Shown piece after piece: positions 1 to 8,138 of a stretch of 37,223 bases of DNA. Source of the stretch: an uncultured Clostridia bacterium (GTDB lineage: Bacteria; Bacillota; Clostridia; RUG12999); contig CAMNSU010000015.1 of assembly GCA_946555455.1 (NCBI GenBank), positions 1 to 37,223 on the forward strand. The letters run 5' to 3'. Within the stretch, counting starts at the first letter, position 1. Every line of letters begins with the position of its first letter. A program made the translations under genes and the position numbers. Below the pieces are notes generated by a model. It worked only from the letters and a program-made list of their open reading frames with translations, did not search any database and had not been told where the DNA came from.

Positions 1-1
1 T

Positions 2-129
2 ATTATACCATGTCCACAAAGTGGACTGGTATAATTTCGTGCATCTCCGCCGGTTGCCGCGTTTTATGCGCGGCGAGGCGGAGGCACTTTTCAAATCCGT
101 ATAATATACGCAAGGCGTATATTATACCA
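2..129. repeat. MITE-like nested palindromic element
   Basis: Three hairpins sit side by side. The first pairs ATTATACCA and GTCCAC (2-17, with one bulged T at 11) with GTGGAC and TGGTATAAT (21-35) across an AAA loop. The second is GC-rich: CTCCGCC (45-51) with GGCGGAG (77-83), and inside it GCCGCG (56-61) with CGCGGC (69-74). The third is a perfect 13-bp stem, GTATAATATACGC (99-111) with its complement at 115-127. The stretch 27-129 is also bounded by 9-bp terminal inverted repeats, TGGTATAAT and ATTATACCA, and the same 9-mer recurs at 2-10. It encodes nothing, which fits a MITE or REP-like element. The element covers the last codons of the VOC gene. Mobility is inferred; the palindromes are seen directly. 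Confidence 0.5.
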
Positions 130-508
130 GCGGTTCGGGACGGTAAATCAGATGGAAAATGTTTCCTTCAATGTCGCGGAAGAAAAAGGTTTTAATGCCT
201 TTTGGAGAAGTTTTGGCTTCCGTTACTACTTCCACGCCTGCGTCCGTCAGTTTTTTCACCATTGCGTCAAAATCGGCGTCTCCGACAGAAAGCGCGAAGT
301 GACGGATGCCGAGGTCTGCGCCGCCACATTTTCCGGCATCACTATCCGCCGCGATAATTTCAATCATGGAGCCGTCCGGTGCGGCAACAAAATAAGTGCC
401 TTTGCCGTTGTCATACACCTGTTTGAAATCAAACATCTGGATATACCAGTCTTTTAATTTTGCCGTGTCCTTTGCACAAACGGCAATGTGTTCAATACCT
501 TGAATCAT
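122..508 (-). CDS. VOC (glyoxalase/bleomycin-resistance-like) family protein
   Basis: This 128-residue protein has the length and pattern of a single-chain vicinal oxygen chelate protein with two beta-alpha-beta-beta-beta modules. Likely metal ligands are His7 (IEHIAV), Glu50 (GSMIEII), His70 (GIRHFAL) and, at the fourth position, His119 (EGNIFHLIYR), where glyoxalase I usually has Glu. The substrate cannot be read from sequence; lactoylglutathione-lyase-like is the usual default name. The start at 508 follows a good AAGGAG site. It lies 31 bp downstream of the SpoIID gene on the same strand and is probably co-transcribed with it. Its last two codons and its TAA lie in the inverted repeat of the palindromic element at the left edge, so the original C-terminus may have been altered by insertion. 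Confidence 0.82.
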   Translation of the reverse strand: MIQGIEHIAVCAKDTAKLKDWYIQMFDFKQVYDNGKGTYFVAAPDGSMIEIIAADSDAGKCGGADLGIRHFALSVGDADFDAMVKKLTDAGVEVVTEAKTSPKGIKTFFFRDIEGNIFHLIYRPEPLV

Positions 509-539
509 TTGAATGCATCTCCTTCATATATCATAATTT

Positions 540-1853
540 TTATTGATTCACTGTTTCCACTGTGATGCCCGGATAGTAGTATTGCAGAATTTCCAAATAG
601 GAATGTCCGGCTTCCGCCATATATTCGGAACCCCATTGGCTCATACCGATACCGTGACCGTTGCCGCGTCCATGAATCACGAATCCGTTGTCCGACAAAA
701 CAGCCTGAGAAGCATTGGCGGAAAGCTGCACTTTACTGCCATCGCCGCCCAGTGCCCAAATGGAATTGCCGAGATGGGCGGTGGTATCCGCGCCGCGGAC
801 ATAAAAATCTTTGACAAGATTGGTACCGCTGCCTGATACAGCAGTAATCTGACTACCGCTGCCGGCAGATTCTATGGTATAAAGCTGACTTTTCAGTCCC
901 AGCAGCGTCCGGCACCGTTCCCGTTCCGCTATGTACTCGCCGCTGTCGCCGATAATGCGCAGCTTGGTAACACGTCCCGACGCGGCTTTTTCCAGAATTT
1001 CCAAGCCCTTTACCGCGCCGATATTCACACCGGAGGCGGAAAGTTTGCTTTGAATGGTGTCGTTTGTAACGGTCGTGTCCCAAATCATGCCTTTGAGTTC
1101 CTCTGTTTTTTCAAAATCATCTTTTTTAGAGACAAAATAGGGCGTGGAACCGCCCCAGACGTTGACGGAATCTTCAATATAACCGCCGTTGGAAGCGGAA
1201 AAGACCGTGTTGACAATTTTACCGCTGTGCGTGCAAACCTGTCCGGCGGTTGCTTCCACCGCCGCGTTGGTGGAAGCAGTTTCTTTGGCGTTGCCGCTGT
1301 AGACTTGACAATGCGTGGTGTTGCACACGTCAAACCCTTGTGCGCTGTGGCGTCCGCGTCCGCTGGAAAGGACATAGGAACGGGAAACCACTGCTTGCGC
1401 TTTCAGCGCTTCGGCAGGCCAACTGGGATAGGTTTCGCTGGGCAGTACGCCGCAGAGATATTCGTCCACTGACAGTTGATTGATGACGGTGATTTTTCCT
1501 TCTGCTGCCAGAAAAATCATAGAACCGCGGTATTCTTTTTCGTTCACAGTCATAATGTTGTTATCTGCGTGTGCGACCATGCCGCCTTGCCATGTGAGAA
1601 GCTGCGTACCGTCTCCCGACACAAGTTCACCGCCGTCGCCGCCGGTGGATTTTGCGTAGGCAAACGTCCAGGCGGGAATGACTGCTCCGCCGGCATTGAT
1701 GGGAGCGACAGCGGAAAACGCCGCTTGGTCTAATGCACTGCTGCCATAATATAAACCGACTTTCACCGTCGTATCCACACCGGTGGGTGCAGCGAAAGCG
1801 GAAAAGCTGCCGAGCAAACATGCTGCGGCAAGCGCTAATACTCGTTTTTTCAT
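540..1853 (-). CDS. SpoIID/LytB domain protein (secreted peptidoglycan lytic enzyme)
   Basis: The protein has 437 residues. It begins with a clear signal peptide (MKKRVLALAAACLLGSFSAF, cleavage near AFA-AP). From about residue 120 to the end it is a SpoIID/LytB domain: the conserved acidic residue lies in VLPSETYPSWP (Glu140), followed by EALKAQAVVSRSY. His169, Cys177, His181 and Cys182 resemble the zinc site described for clostridial SpoIID. The C-terminal signature GRGNGHGIGMSQWG precedes EILQYYYPG. Family members are lytic transglycosylases acting on denuded glycan during spore engulfment, or relatives with cell-wall roles. Residues 25-110 are an unassigned N-terminal region. I chose the start at 1853 because it precedes the signal peptide and follows an AAGGGA site. 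An open frame continues upstream to 2150 but crosses the promoter and lysine riboswitch, so I rejected that extension. Confidence 0.88.
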   Translation of the reverse strand: MKKRVLALAAACLLGSFSAFAAPTGVDTTVKVGLYYGSSALDQAAFSAVAPINAGGAVIPAWTFAYAKSTGGDGGELVSGDGTQLLTWQGGMVAHADNNIMTVNEKEYRGSMIFLAAEGKITVINQLSVDEYLCGVLPSETYPSWPAEALKAQAVVSRSYVLSSGRGRHSAQGFDVCNTTHCQVYSGNAKETASTNAAVEATAGQVCTHSGKIVNTVFSASNGGYIEDSVNVWGGSTPYFVSKKDDFEKTEELKGMIWDTTVTNDTIQSKLSASGVNIGAVKGLEILEKAASGRVTKLRIIGDSGEYIAERERCRTLLGLKSQLYTIESAGSGSQITAVSGSGTNLVKDFYVRGADTTAHLGNSIWALGGDGSKVQLSANASQAVLSDNGFVIHGRGNGHGIGMSQWGSEYMAEAGHSYLEILQYYYPGITVETVNQ

Positions 1854-1939
1854 TGGTAAAAATCCCTTTCTGTTGCAATTTGCTATGCTATGTCTTTCGA
1901 CAGGGGGGCGAAAAAATCCTTCTTTTTTGAAAAAAATAT

Positions 1940-1968
1940 TTGACAGACGGTCAAAGAAGTGGTAAGAT
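1940..1968 (+). promoter_or_regulatory. Sigma-A promoter of the lysine operon
   Basis: TTGACA (1940-1945), a 17-bp spacer and TAAGAT (1963-1968) make a near-consensus housekeeping promoter. Predicted transcription start is around 1975, about 28 nt before the lysine riboswitch. Confidence 0.8.
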
Positions 1969-2002
1969 AGAGGTACAAATTGAATAAGATTGCATATAAT
2001 GA

Positions 2003-2173
2003 GATAGAGGTCGCGGTTTTCATCAGTACGGCGCCGGAGGAAAAAGGACTTTCCTGTGAAGGCGCGGGGAAAGGGGAAACTGCCGAAGGAAAAAAGCGTC
2101 CGGTGTGCTTTGCTTCCTGGTTTTGCAGTGAATAATTGCAGGACTGTCATCCCGTAAGTGATGGAGAGCTATC
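2003..2173 (+). promoter_or_regulatory. Lysine riboswitch (L box)
   Basis: The region carries the conserved core of the lysine aptamer in order: GAGGTCGCGG, then TCATCAGTA, a GC-rich arm, GGGGAAACTGCCGAAGG, a further variable arm, GGACTGTCATCCC and finally TGATGGAGAGCTATC. GATAG (2003-2007) pairs with CTATC (2169-2173) to close helix P1. It sits upstream of asd, the usual place for this switch. Binding of lysine should stabilise the aptamer and favour the terminator that follows, shutting down asd-dapA-dapB-ACT. Boundaries are judged by eye. Confidence 0.93.
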
Positions 2174-2201
2174 GTGAAAAAGGATGGAAAAACGTATATT
2201 C

Positions 2202-2229
2202 ACGGTCGGCTTTGCGTCGACCGTTTTCT
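2202..2229 (+). terminator. Riboswitch-controlled intrinsic terminator
   Basis: ACGGTCG (2202-2208) pairs with CGACCGT (2218-2224) over a 9-nt loop and is followed by TTTTCTATATCT. It lies between the lysine aptamer and the asd ribosome-binding site, the expected place for the expression platform. Confidence 0.78.
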
Positions 2230-2287
2230 ATATCTCAAAAGAAGAAACATGCAACCTTAAAACATGATAAAATTTGGAGGAATTAAA

Positions 2288-3292
2288 ATGAAGAAGTACA
2301 ATGTAGCAGTCGTTGGTGCAACAGGCATGGTGGGAAGAACCTTTTTAAAGGTTTTGGAAGAGAAAAACCTGCCGGTTGAAAACTACTATTTGATGGCGTC
2401 CGCACGCAGCGCAGGAAAAAAAGTTGCGTTTATGGGCAAAGAATATACCGTGGAAGAACTGAACGAACACTCTTTTGACAAACCGATTGACATTGCGCTG
2501 TTTTCCGCAGGCGGATCCACAAGCGAAAAATTTGCACCCATTGCCGCAGCGCACGGATGTATTGTCATTGACAATTCCAGCGCATGGAGAATGGATCCCG
2601 ACGTACCGCTGGTGGTGCCGGAAGTAAACAGCTATGACTTGGAATGGGCGAACAAGAAAAACATCATCGCAAACCCCAACTGTTCCACCATTCAGGCGAT
2701 GGTTGCCCTCAAACCGCTGGACGATAAATATACCATCAAACGTGTGGTTTATTCTACATATCAAGCAGTATCCGGCGCAGGTATGGGCGGCTGGAGCGAT
2801 TTGGAAAACGGACTGAAAGGCGAAGCGCCGAAAAAGTTCCCGCACCCGATTGCGAACAATTGTCTGCCGCACATTGACGTGTTTGAGGAAAGCGGATATA
2901 CCAAAGAAGAAATCAAAATGGTGAACGAAACCAGAAAAATTTTGGGAAATCCCGATATGCGTGTCACAGCGACAACGGTTCGCGTGCCGGTGTTCAACAG
3001 CCACAGTGAATCCATCAATCTGGAATTTGAAAAACCGTTTGACTTGGCAGAACTGAAACAGACTTTGCAGGACGCGCCCGGTATTATCATTCAGGACGAT
3101 CCGGCAAACAATGTATATCCCATGGCAGTGACGGCGACGGGACATGACGAAGTATATGTCGGCAGAATCCGCCGTGACGACAGTATAGAAAACGGCGTGA
3201 ACATCTGGGTAGTAGCGGACAACATCAGAAAAGGGGCGGCTTCCAACGCTGTTCAAATCGCTCAGAAATTGATTGAAATGTGGGCAAAATAA
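2288..3292 (+). CDS. asd: Aspartate-semialdehyde dehydrogenase
   Basis: This 334-residue cytoplasmic enzyme reduces aspartyl-4-phosphate to aspartate semialdehyde with NADPH, the branch point to lysine/diaminopimelate, threonine and methionine. The N-terminal nucleotide-binding loop is GATGMVG (10-16). The catalytic cysteine is Cys132 in NPNCSTIQ, and the likely catalytic histidine is His239 in FNSHSESI. NSSAWRMD and SGAGMGG are further family signatures, and the length is normal. The start at 2288 follows GGAGGAATTAAA; an in-frame ATG at 2264 has no ribosome-binding site and was rejected. It is the first gene of the lysine-riboswitch operon, with dapA 22 bp downstream. Confidence 0.96.
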   Translation: MKKYNVAVVGATGMVGRTFLKVLEEKNLPVENYYLMASARSAGKKVAFMGKEYTVEELNEHSFDKPIDIALFSAGGSTSEKFAPIAAAHGCIVIDNSSAWRMDPDVPLVVPEVNSYDLEWANKKNIIANPNCSTIQAMVALKPLDDKYTIKRVVYSTYQAVSGAGMGGWSDLENGLKGEAPKKFPHPIANNCLPHIDVFEESGYTKEEIKMVNETRKILGNPDMRVTATTVRVPVFNSHSESINLEFEKPFDLAELKQTLQDAPGIIIQDDPANNVYPMAVTATGHDEVYVGRIRRDDSIENGVNIWVVADNIRKGAASNAVQIAQKLIEMWAK

Positions 3293-3314
3293 GCCTGAAG
3301 GAGCGTGTGAAATT

Positions 3315-4205
3315 ATGAAAAGAACTCTGTTTACAGGTAGCGGCGTTGCCATTGTAACGCCATATACGGAAACCGGCGTGGACTATGACATGCTGGAAAA
3401 GCTGATTGAATTTCAAATTACGGGCGGCACAGACGCTATCATTATTTGCGGCACAACGGGCGAAGCGTCTACTATGCCGGACGACGAACATTTGGAAGTG
3501 ATTCGTTTTGGCGTGGAAAAAGTGGCGGGACGCGTGCCGGTGATTGCCGGAACGGGCAGCAACGACACGGCGCACGGCATTCAGCTTTCCAAACGGGCGC
3601 AGGAACTTGGCGCAGACGGTTTGCTGCTGGTAACGCCATACTATAACAAAGCTTCTCAAAAAGGGCTGTATGAACATTTCAGCAAAACAGCGCAGAGCGT
3701 GGACATTCCGGTGATTTTATATAATGTGCCCAGCCGCACCGGCGTGACCATTGCGATTGAAACCTATCAAAAACTGGCGGAGATTGAAAATATTGTCGCG
3801 GTCAAAGAAGCAAGCGGGAATTTGGCATATGCGTCTAAAATCCGCGCGGCGTGCGGCGATAAACTGGATTTATATTCCGGTAACGACGACGTTATTGTAC
3901 CGATGTTGTCCATTGGCGGCAAAGGGGTCATTTCCGTGCTGGCAAACGTCTTGCCGCAGGAAACGCACGACATTTGCGCGCGTTATTTCGCAGGCGATGT
4001 GCAGGGCAGCATGGAATTGCAGCTCAAATATATGGATTTGGTTGCAGCGTTGTTTATTGAAGTGAATCCGATTCCTGTCAAAGCGGCATTGGGATTCATG
4101 GGATATGACTGCGGAAAATATCGTCTGCCGCTGTGCGAAATGGAAGAAAAAAATGCGGCGGTGCTGAAAGAAGCAATGAAGAACGCGGGTATTGCCCTCG
4201 TATAA
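3315..4205 (+). CDS. dapA: 4-hydroxy-tetrahydrodipicolinate synthase
   Basis: DapA is a 296-residue TIM-barrel lyase that condenses pyruvate with aspartate semialdehyde, the first committed step to diaminopimelate and lysine. The Schiff-base lysine is Lys164 in AVKEASGN. Tyr136 and Arg141 lie in LYNVPSRTG, and the substrate loop GTTGEAST is at 46-53. The length is typical. I chose the ATG at 3315, preceded by GAAGGAG; an upstream in-frame ATG at 3273 lies inside asd and was rejected. The gene sits 22 bp after asd and 20 bp before dapB, so it should follow lysine-riboswitch control. Confidence 0.96.
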   Translation: MKRTLFTGSGVAIVTPYTETGVDYDMLEKLIEFQITGGTDAIIICGTTGEASTMPDDEHLEVIRFGVEKVAGRVPVIAGTGSNDTAHGIQLSKRAQELGADGLLLVTPYYNKASQKGLYEHFSKTAQSVDIPVILYNVPSRTGVTIAIETYQKLAEIENIVAVKEASGNLAYASKIRAACGDKLDLYSGNDDVIVPMLSIGGKGVISVLANVLPQETHDICARYFAGDVQGSMELQLKYMDLVAALFIEVNPIPVKAALGFMGYDCGKYRLPLCEMEEKNAAVLKEAMKNAGIALV

Positions 4206-4225
4206 CAAAAGGTGTGTGAAAACAA

Positions 4226-4984
4226 ATGATAAAAATGATACTCAGCGGCTGCAATGGGAAAATGGGTCAGGCAATTGCGCGTCTTGCCATGGAAACGGAC
4301 GATGTGGAAATTGTCTGCGGCATTGATTTGCAGGATCAGGGCTTATATGATTTTCCGATTTATTCCTTGCCGCCCGCGTATACAGGACAGGCGGATGTGA
4401 TTGTTGATTTTTCCCACCCCAGCGCGTTTGAAAAACTAACGGAATTTGCGCTGGAGCGGAAAATACCATTGGTGATGGCGACAACAGGACTGGACGAAAG
4501 CCAGCGGGAACGCTTGAGAGAAATGTCAGAGACCATTCCGGTGTTTTTCTCAGCAAACATGTCGCTTGGTGTGAATTTGCTGATTGATTTGGTGAAAAAA
4601 GCAGCAAACGTGTTATATGGTAATTTTGATATTGAAATTATAGAGCGGCACCACAATCAAAAGGTGGACGCTCCCAGCGGGACGGCGCTTGCCATTGCAG
4701 ACGCCATTGATTCCGTTTTGGAAGATGAAATGGAATATGTCTATGACCGCCACTGTGTCCGCAAAAAACGTGGAAAACAGGAAATCGGTATCCACGCACT
4801 GCGCGGCGGCACGATTGTCGGACAGCATAACGTGGTGTTTGCAGGAACAGATGAAGTGATTGAACTGAGCCATACGGCGACCAGCAAAGAAGTGTTTGCG
4901 GTGGGCAGCATTCGCGCGGCACGTTTCCTGCAAGGAAAAGCGCCGGGAATGTACAGTATGGCGGATTTGGTAGAGTCTATGTAA
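4226..4984 (+). CDS. dapB: 4-hydroxy-tetrahydrodipicolinate reductase
   Basis: The 252-residue enzyme reduces the DapA product to tetrahydrodipicolinate with NAD(P)H. The N-terminal dinucleotide-binding loop is GCNGKMG (8-14). The catalytic HH pair (142-143) and Lys146 lie in ERHHNQKVDAPSGTA, the family signature. C-terminal LRGGTIVGQHNVVFAG and LSHTATSKEVFA are typical of the tetramerisation and substrate region. It is the third gene of the riboswitch operon. Aspartokinase (lysC) and the later dap steps are not in this window. Confidence 0.96.
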   Translation: MIKMILSGCNGKMGQAIARLAMETDDVEIVCGIDLQDQGLYDFPIYSLPPAYTGQADVIVDFSHPSAFEKLTEFALERKIPLVMATTGLDESQRERLREMSETIPVFFSANMSLGVNLLIDLVKKAANVLYGNFDIEIIERHHNQKVDAPSGTALAIADAIDSVLEDEMEYVYDRHCVRKKRGKQEIGIHALRGGTIVGQHNVVFAGTDEVIELSHTATSKEVFAVGSIRAARFLQGKAPGMYSMADLVESM

Positions 4985-5007
4985 GCAAATAAGAAAGGAA
5001 GGGGACT

Positions 5008-5475
5008 ATGGAACAAGCGGTTCAAAGCATTCAAGTGATAGACGGCGTGTCTATTATCAGCATTTCGGGTTTGCCGGATGATATCGGCGTGATTGCCCAT
5101 ATACTGCGGGAAGTGGCGGCACGGAATATCAATGTAGATGTGATATGCCAAAGCACTTTGGAAAAAAGCAACAAGGTTACCTTTTCTTTTACCATTGCCG
5201 ATAAAGACGTACATGAAGCGGTGAAAACGCTGGCGTCTTATAAAAAACAGATTGAGAATTTTGTGGTGGAAGTGGATAGCGGAAACGCAAAAGTATGCGT
5301 GGAAGGAAAACGAATGGCGCAGCAGCCGGGCGTGGCGGCAGCGGTTTATGAAGCGCTGGCGGAAGCGGGTGTGGAAACGAAACTGACGTCCACTTCGGAA
5401 GTGGATATTTCCATTGTATTAGCGGACAGGTTCGCAGATGCGGCAGTTTCGGCGCTGCAAACGCTGGCAAAATAG
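5008..5475 (+). CDS. Stand-alone tandem-ACT-domain protein, aspartokinase-regulatory-like
   Basis: The 155-residue protein appears to consist of two ACT domains and nothing else. The first (about 8-75) has the pattern ISISGLPDDIGVIAHILREV and INVDVICQS. The second (about 85-155) has VCVEGKRMAQQPGVAAAVYE followed by VETKLTSTSEVDISIVL. These resemble the C-terminal regulatory half of aspartokinase, in which ACT pairs bind lysine or threonine and give feedback inhibition. No amino-acid-kinase domain is present. Given its place as the last gene of the lysine operon, 23 bp after dapB, I infer that it either binds an aspartokinase in trans as a free regulatory subunit or senses lysine for another partner. 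The start follows AAGGAAGGGG. The ACT assignment is firm; the partner is unknown. Confidence 0.85.
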   Translation: MEQAVQSIQVIDGVSIISISGLPDDIGVIAHILREVAARNINVDVICQSTLEKSNKVTFSFTIADKDVHEAVKTLASYKKQIENFVVEVDSGNAKVCVEGKRMAQQPGVAAAVYEALAEAGVETKLTSTSEVDISIVLADRFADAAVSALQTLAK

Positions 5476-5517
5476 TTTTTGCCACGCAAGTTATACAAAA
5501 TTTTATTGAAATATGGG

Positions 5518-5563
5518 AAACGCTCAAAGATGAGATAGAAGACTCGTTTTTGAGCGTTTTTTT
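5518..5563 (+). terminator. Terminator of the lysine operon
   Basis: AAACGCTCAAA (5518-5528) pairs with TTTGAGCGTTT (5549-5559), and the T-run continues to 5563. It closes the asd-dapA-dapB-ACT unit. Confidence 0.9.
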
Positions 5564-5629
5564 GCCTGCAAAGAAACTGCCATGGCAGACAAGTTGTTTT
5601 GCATATGGCTAATTTCTTTTAACTTTTTA

Positions 5630-5658
5630 TTGAATTGGGATTCTCTTTATGTTAAAAT
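5630..5658 (+). promoter_or_regulatory. Promoter of the AraC-type regulator gene
   Basis: TTGAAT (5630-5635), a 17-bp spacer and TAAAAT (5653-5658) lie about 50 bp upstream of the coding start. No clear operator repeat was seen beside it. Confidence 0.65.
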
Positions 5659-5708
5659 AAAATATGGAATGTGCGCGCAAAAGGGCGCGTGAAAATCGGG
5701 AGGAAACA

Positions 5709-7982
5709 ATGGCAGACAAAATAAAAAGGCTGTTTTTTGGGAATACACTTTCACTGACAAGAAAATGGTTGTTGTCATATATACTTATTTTGGTGATTCC
5801 ATTGGTCACCAATGTGTTTTCACAAGTCTATTCGTATGTCAAGTTAAAAGAAGAATTGATTCAATCCAACACCAATTTGACAGCGCAAATCAATTCCGAA
5901 CTGGACAGGCTGTTTTCTAACGCGCAGCGCATGGCGATTGATGTTGCCCATACTGCGGCAGTGCAAACATTGCTGCAAGAAGAGAGACAGAACGACGTAA
6001 CGATGCGCGATATATATAAAATGACGCTGGACATTGAACAAACCAATGCATATAGAGAGGTAACGGGCGCATATTTTATTTATCTGCCAGCGCAGGAATA
6101 TGTTATCATGCCTACCAGTGTTGTTACATTAAAAGAATATCATCAAATTAAAGGTATTACGACGGAATATACTGCGTGGAAGAAGCAGATAGAAGAAGGA
6201 AACGGCTGGCAAAGTTATGGGACAGCCAGCGGCGGCGAATTTTGTTTTGTGGGACAGGTACAGGAAAACGGCGCGCGGGGTATTGTCGGTTCCATTATGA
6301 CGCCGACAGAGTTAAGCCGTGTTGTCAATGAATATATAGATAATTCCGACATTTTTATCTATGACCAAAATAGTGATAATTCGATTTCGTTGGGGGCAGT
6401 GCGGCAAAATCGCGACATTAAAGGAGAACAGTTTACAGAAATTTCCGGTGTGGTTCCGTTTGGAAACCGTACTGCTGTTTATCGAAAGATGAGTTATACT
6501 TCATTTTATCTGGTATATGCCATGTCAAATGATGTGTTTTGGGGACAGATGTACAGCGTCATGATTAGTTTTCTCATTAGCGTATTATTTTGTTTAATTG
6601 TTGGATTTGTAGCGAGTTATTATTTTTCCAAAAAGAATATGAAACCTGTCCGGCAAATTGCACAGTTGCTAAACACAGAAAATGATCGGGAGAATCAGGT
6701 ACAGGAGGACTATCAATATATCTATCAAGCCATTGCTGGTACGCTGGAAAGCCGCAGGGATATCAAACAGCAGTTGGAGCGGCAAAATGGCGTACTCAAA
6801 GAGATACAATTGCGCAAATTGTTAAATGGACAGGTGGAAGCATATCAAAGCGACCAGATTTCATTTCAGGAACAACTGCAATTTGTGTCAGAGCATTTTT
6901 TGGTATGTATTTTGTATATAGAAGATTTTGAAGAAGAAATGGATAGTCCGGCAGGACAGGAATCTTTTCAAGAAATTTATGATATCATGGTGGGAATTAT
7001 TTCCGGTGCGCTGGAAAAAGCGTTTGCACCGCAGGGTACATGCTATGCTGTGCAGGAAAACGGCGTTATGACGGTGCTACTGAATTTTTCGCAGAGACAG
7101 ACGCAGCCGGAAACGCAAATGCGCCGGTTGCTGCTGGAATTTTGCGAAGAAATTTATACCAAATATCATATCACGCTCAGCATTTATGCAGGCGATATGC
7201 AGCAGTCTCTGGGCGGCATTGCGACCTCCTATCAGCACGCACTGACGACAATGGAAAAAGGCGTGCTGATTAGCGAAAATGAGGTGACGTGGTATGACGA
7301 CATTCGCGATGAAGAAGTGGCGCAGTACTATTATCCGCTGGATAAAGAGCATTTTATGATTTCAGCGCTGAAAGAAGGAGATTTTGCAGGCGCGAGTACC
7401 ATTTTTGAACAAATTTGGGGGGCGAATTTTGCCGGTGGAACAGACAATCCGTATGGGAAATGGATTGTGAGCAATCTTGCGAATGTATTAATGAAAACGG
7501 CACTGGATATTGAAGTGAAAAATGAAGTGCAGTTTGCGGCAGATTTACATTTGGAACGACTCACAACCAGCGGACAACACCCCAACATTTTACATGATGA
7601 TTTAAGCAACGCGATTGATAAAATTTGTAAAATGGCAAAAGACTTTGACAAAACAGAAGAGGATACTTCTTTATCAGAGAAAATTTCAGAATATGTTATG
7701 GCGCATTATCAAGACCAAAATTTGTCTATTAATATGTTGGGAGAAAAATTTGAATTGACGCCGCACTATCTGTCGAAATTGTTTAAAGAACAAACAGGCA
7801 AAGCACTGCTTGATTTTATCCATCTGGTGCGCTTGGAACATGCCAAAGCAATACTGACGGAGCGGAAGGAGACGGTGGAGGAAATAGCGATTCAGGTTGG
7901 ATATACCAACCGTGTGACCTTTACACGCGCATTCAAAAAATATTTTGGAATGACACCTGGAAAATATTTGGAGATGATTTGA
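5709..7982 (+). CDS. Membrane-bound AraC-family sensor/regulator
   Basis: The protein has 757 residues. A transmembrane helix at about 20-42 (LLSYILILVIPLVTNVFS) precedes an extracytoplasmic sensor region of about 240 residues. A second helix follows at about 281-306 (SVMISFLISVLFCLIVGFVA). A cytoplasmic linker ends in an AraC-type double helix-turn-helix from about 655 to the end, with LSINMLGEKFELTPHYLSKL, EEIAIQVGYTNRVTFTRAF and FGMTPGKYLEM. Clostridial proteins of this build are one-component systems that often control sugar uptake or glycan-degrading genes next to them. Here neither neighbour is a transporter or hydrolase, so its target is unknown. The start at 5709 follows GGGAGG. Its own promoter and terminator make it monocistronic. 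Confidence 0.88.
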   Translation: MADKIKRLFFGNTLSLTRKWLLSYILILVIPLVTNVFSQVYSYVKLKEELIQSNTNLTAQINSELDRLFSNAQRMAIDVAHTAAVQTLLQEERQNDVTMRDIYKMTLDIEQTNAYREVTGAYFIYLPAQEYVIMPTSVVTLKEYHQIKGITTEYTAWKKQIEEGNGWQSYGTASGGEFCFVGQVQENGARGIVGSIMTPTELSRVVNEYIDNSDIFIYDQNSDNSISLGAVRQNRDIKGEQFTEISGVVPFGNRTAVYRKMSYTSFYLVYAMSNDVFWGQMYSVMISFLISVLFCLIVGFVASYYFSKKNMKPVRQIAQLLNTENDRENQVQEDYQYIYQAIAGTLESRRDIKQQLERQNGVLKEIQLRKLLNGQVEAYQSDQISFQEQLQFVSEHFLVCILYIEDFEEEMDSPAGQESFQEIYDIMVGIISGALEKAFAPQGTCYAVQENGVMTVLLNFSQRQTQPETQMRRLLLEFCEEIYTKYHITLSIYAGDMQQSLGGIATSYQHALTTMEKGVLISENEVTWYDDIRDEEVAQYYYPLDKEHFMISALKEGDFAGASTIFEQIWGANFAGGTDNPYGKWIVSNLANVLMKTALDIEVKNEVQFAADLHLERLTTSGQHPNILHDDLSNAIDKICKMAKDFDKTEEDTSLSEKISEYVMAHYQDQNLSINMLGEKFELTPHYLSKLFKEQTGKALLDFIHLVRLEHAKAILTERKETVEEIAIQVGYTNRVTFTRAFKKYFGMTPGKYLEMI

Positions 7983-7986
7983 GTAA

Positions 7987-8017
7987 GGGGGCGCTGCATG
8001 AATGCGCCCTCTTTTTT
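7987..8017 (+). terminator. Terminator after the AraC-type regulator
   Basis: GGGCGC (7989-7994) pairs with GCGCCC (8004-8009), extended by G-T and G-C pairs, and is followed by six Ts (8012-8017). Confidence 0.88.
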
Positions 8018-8138
8018 GCTTTGGAGAAGCCTAAACAAAAGGCAAAAAGAACAGGTGAAAATACTAGATAAAATTTCGCCCGCATACAAATAAAATAAGT
8101 ACATGGAAGCCGGAAATCGGGGAAATGGGGTGCGGGCA

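Noticed and set aside
1854-1900. Sporulation sigma-E promoter for the SpoIID gene
   Set aside because: A CATAGCAT element is present on the minus strand, but no matching -35 ATA lies at the right distance, so the sequence alone does not support it.
1854-2150. N-terminal extension of the SpoIID gene up to 2150 (minus strand)
   Set aside because: It would run through the promoter and the lysine riboswitch and hide the obvious signal peptide inside the protein. The start at 1853 has a ribosome-binding site.
2345-3352. 335-codon open frame on the minus strand opposite asd
   Set aside because: It is a shadow of the asd codon pattern: no recognisable family, odd composition rich in Cys, His and Phe, and no spacing with neighbours.
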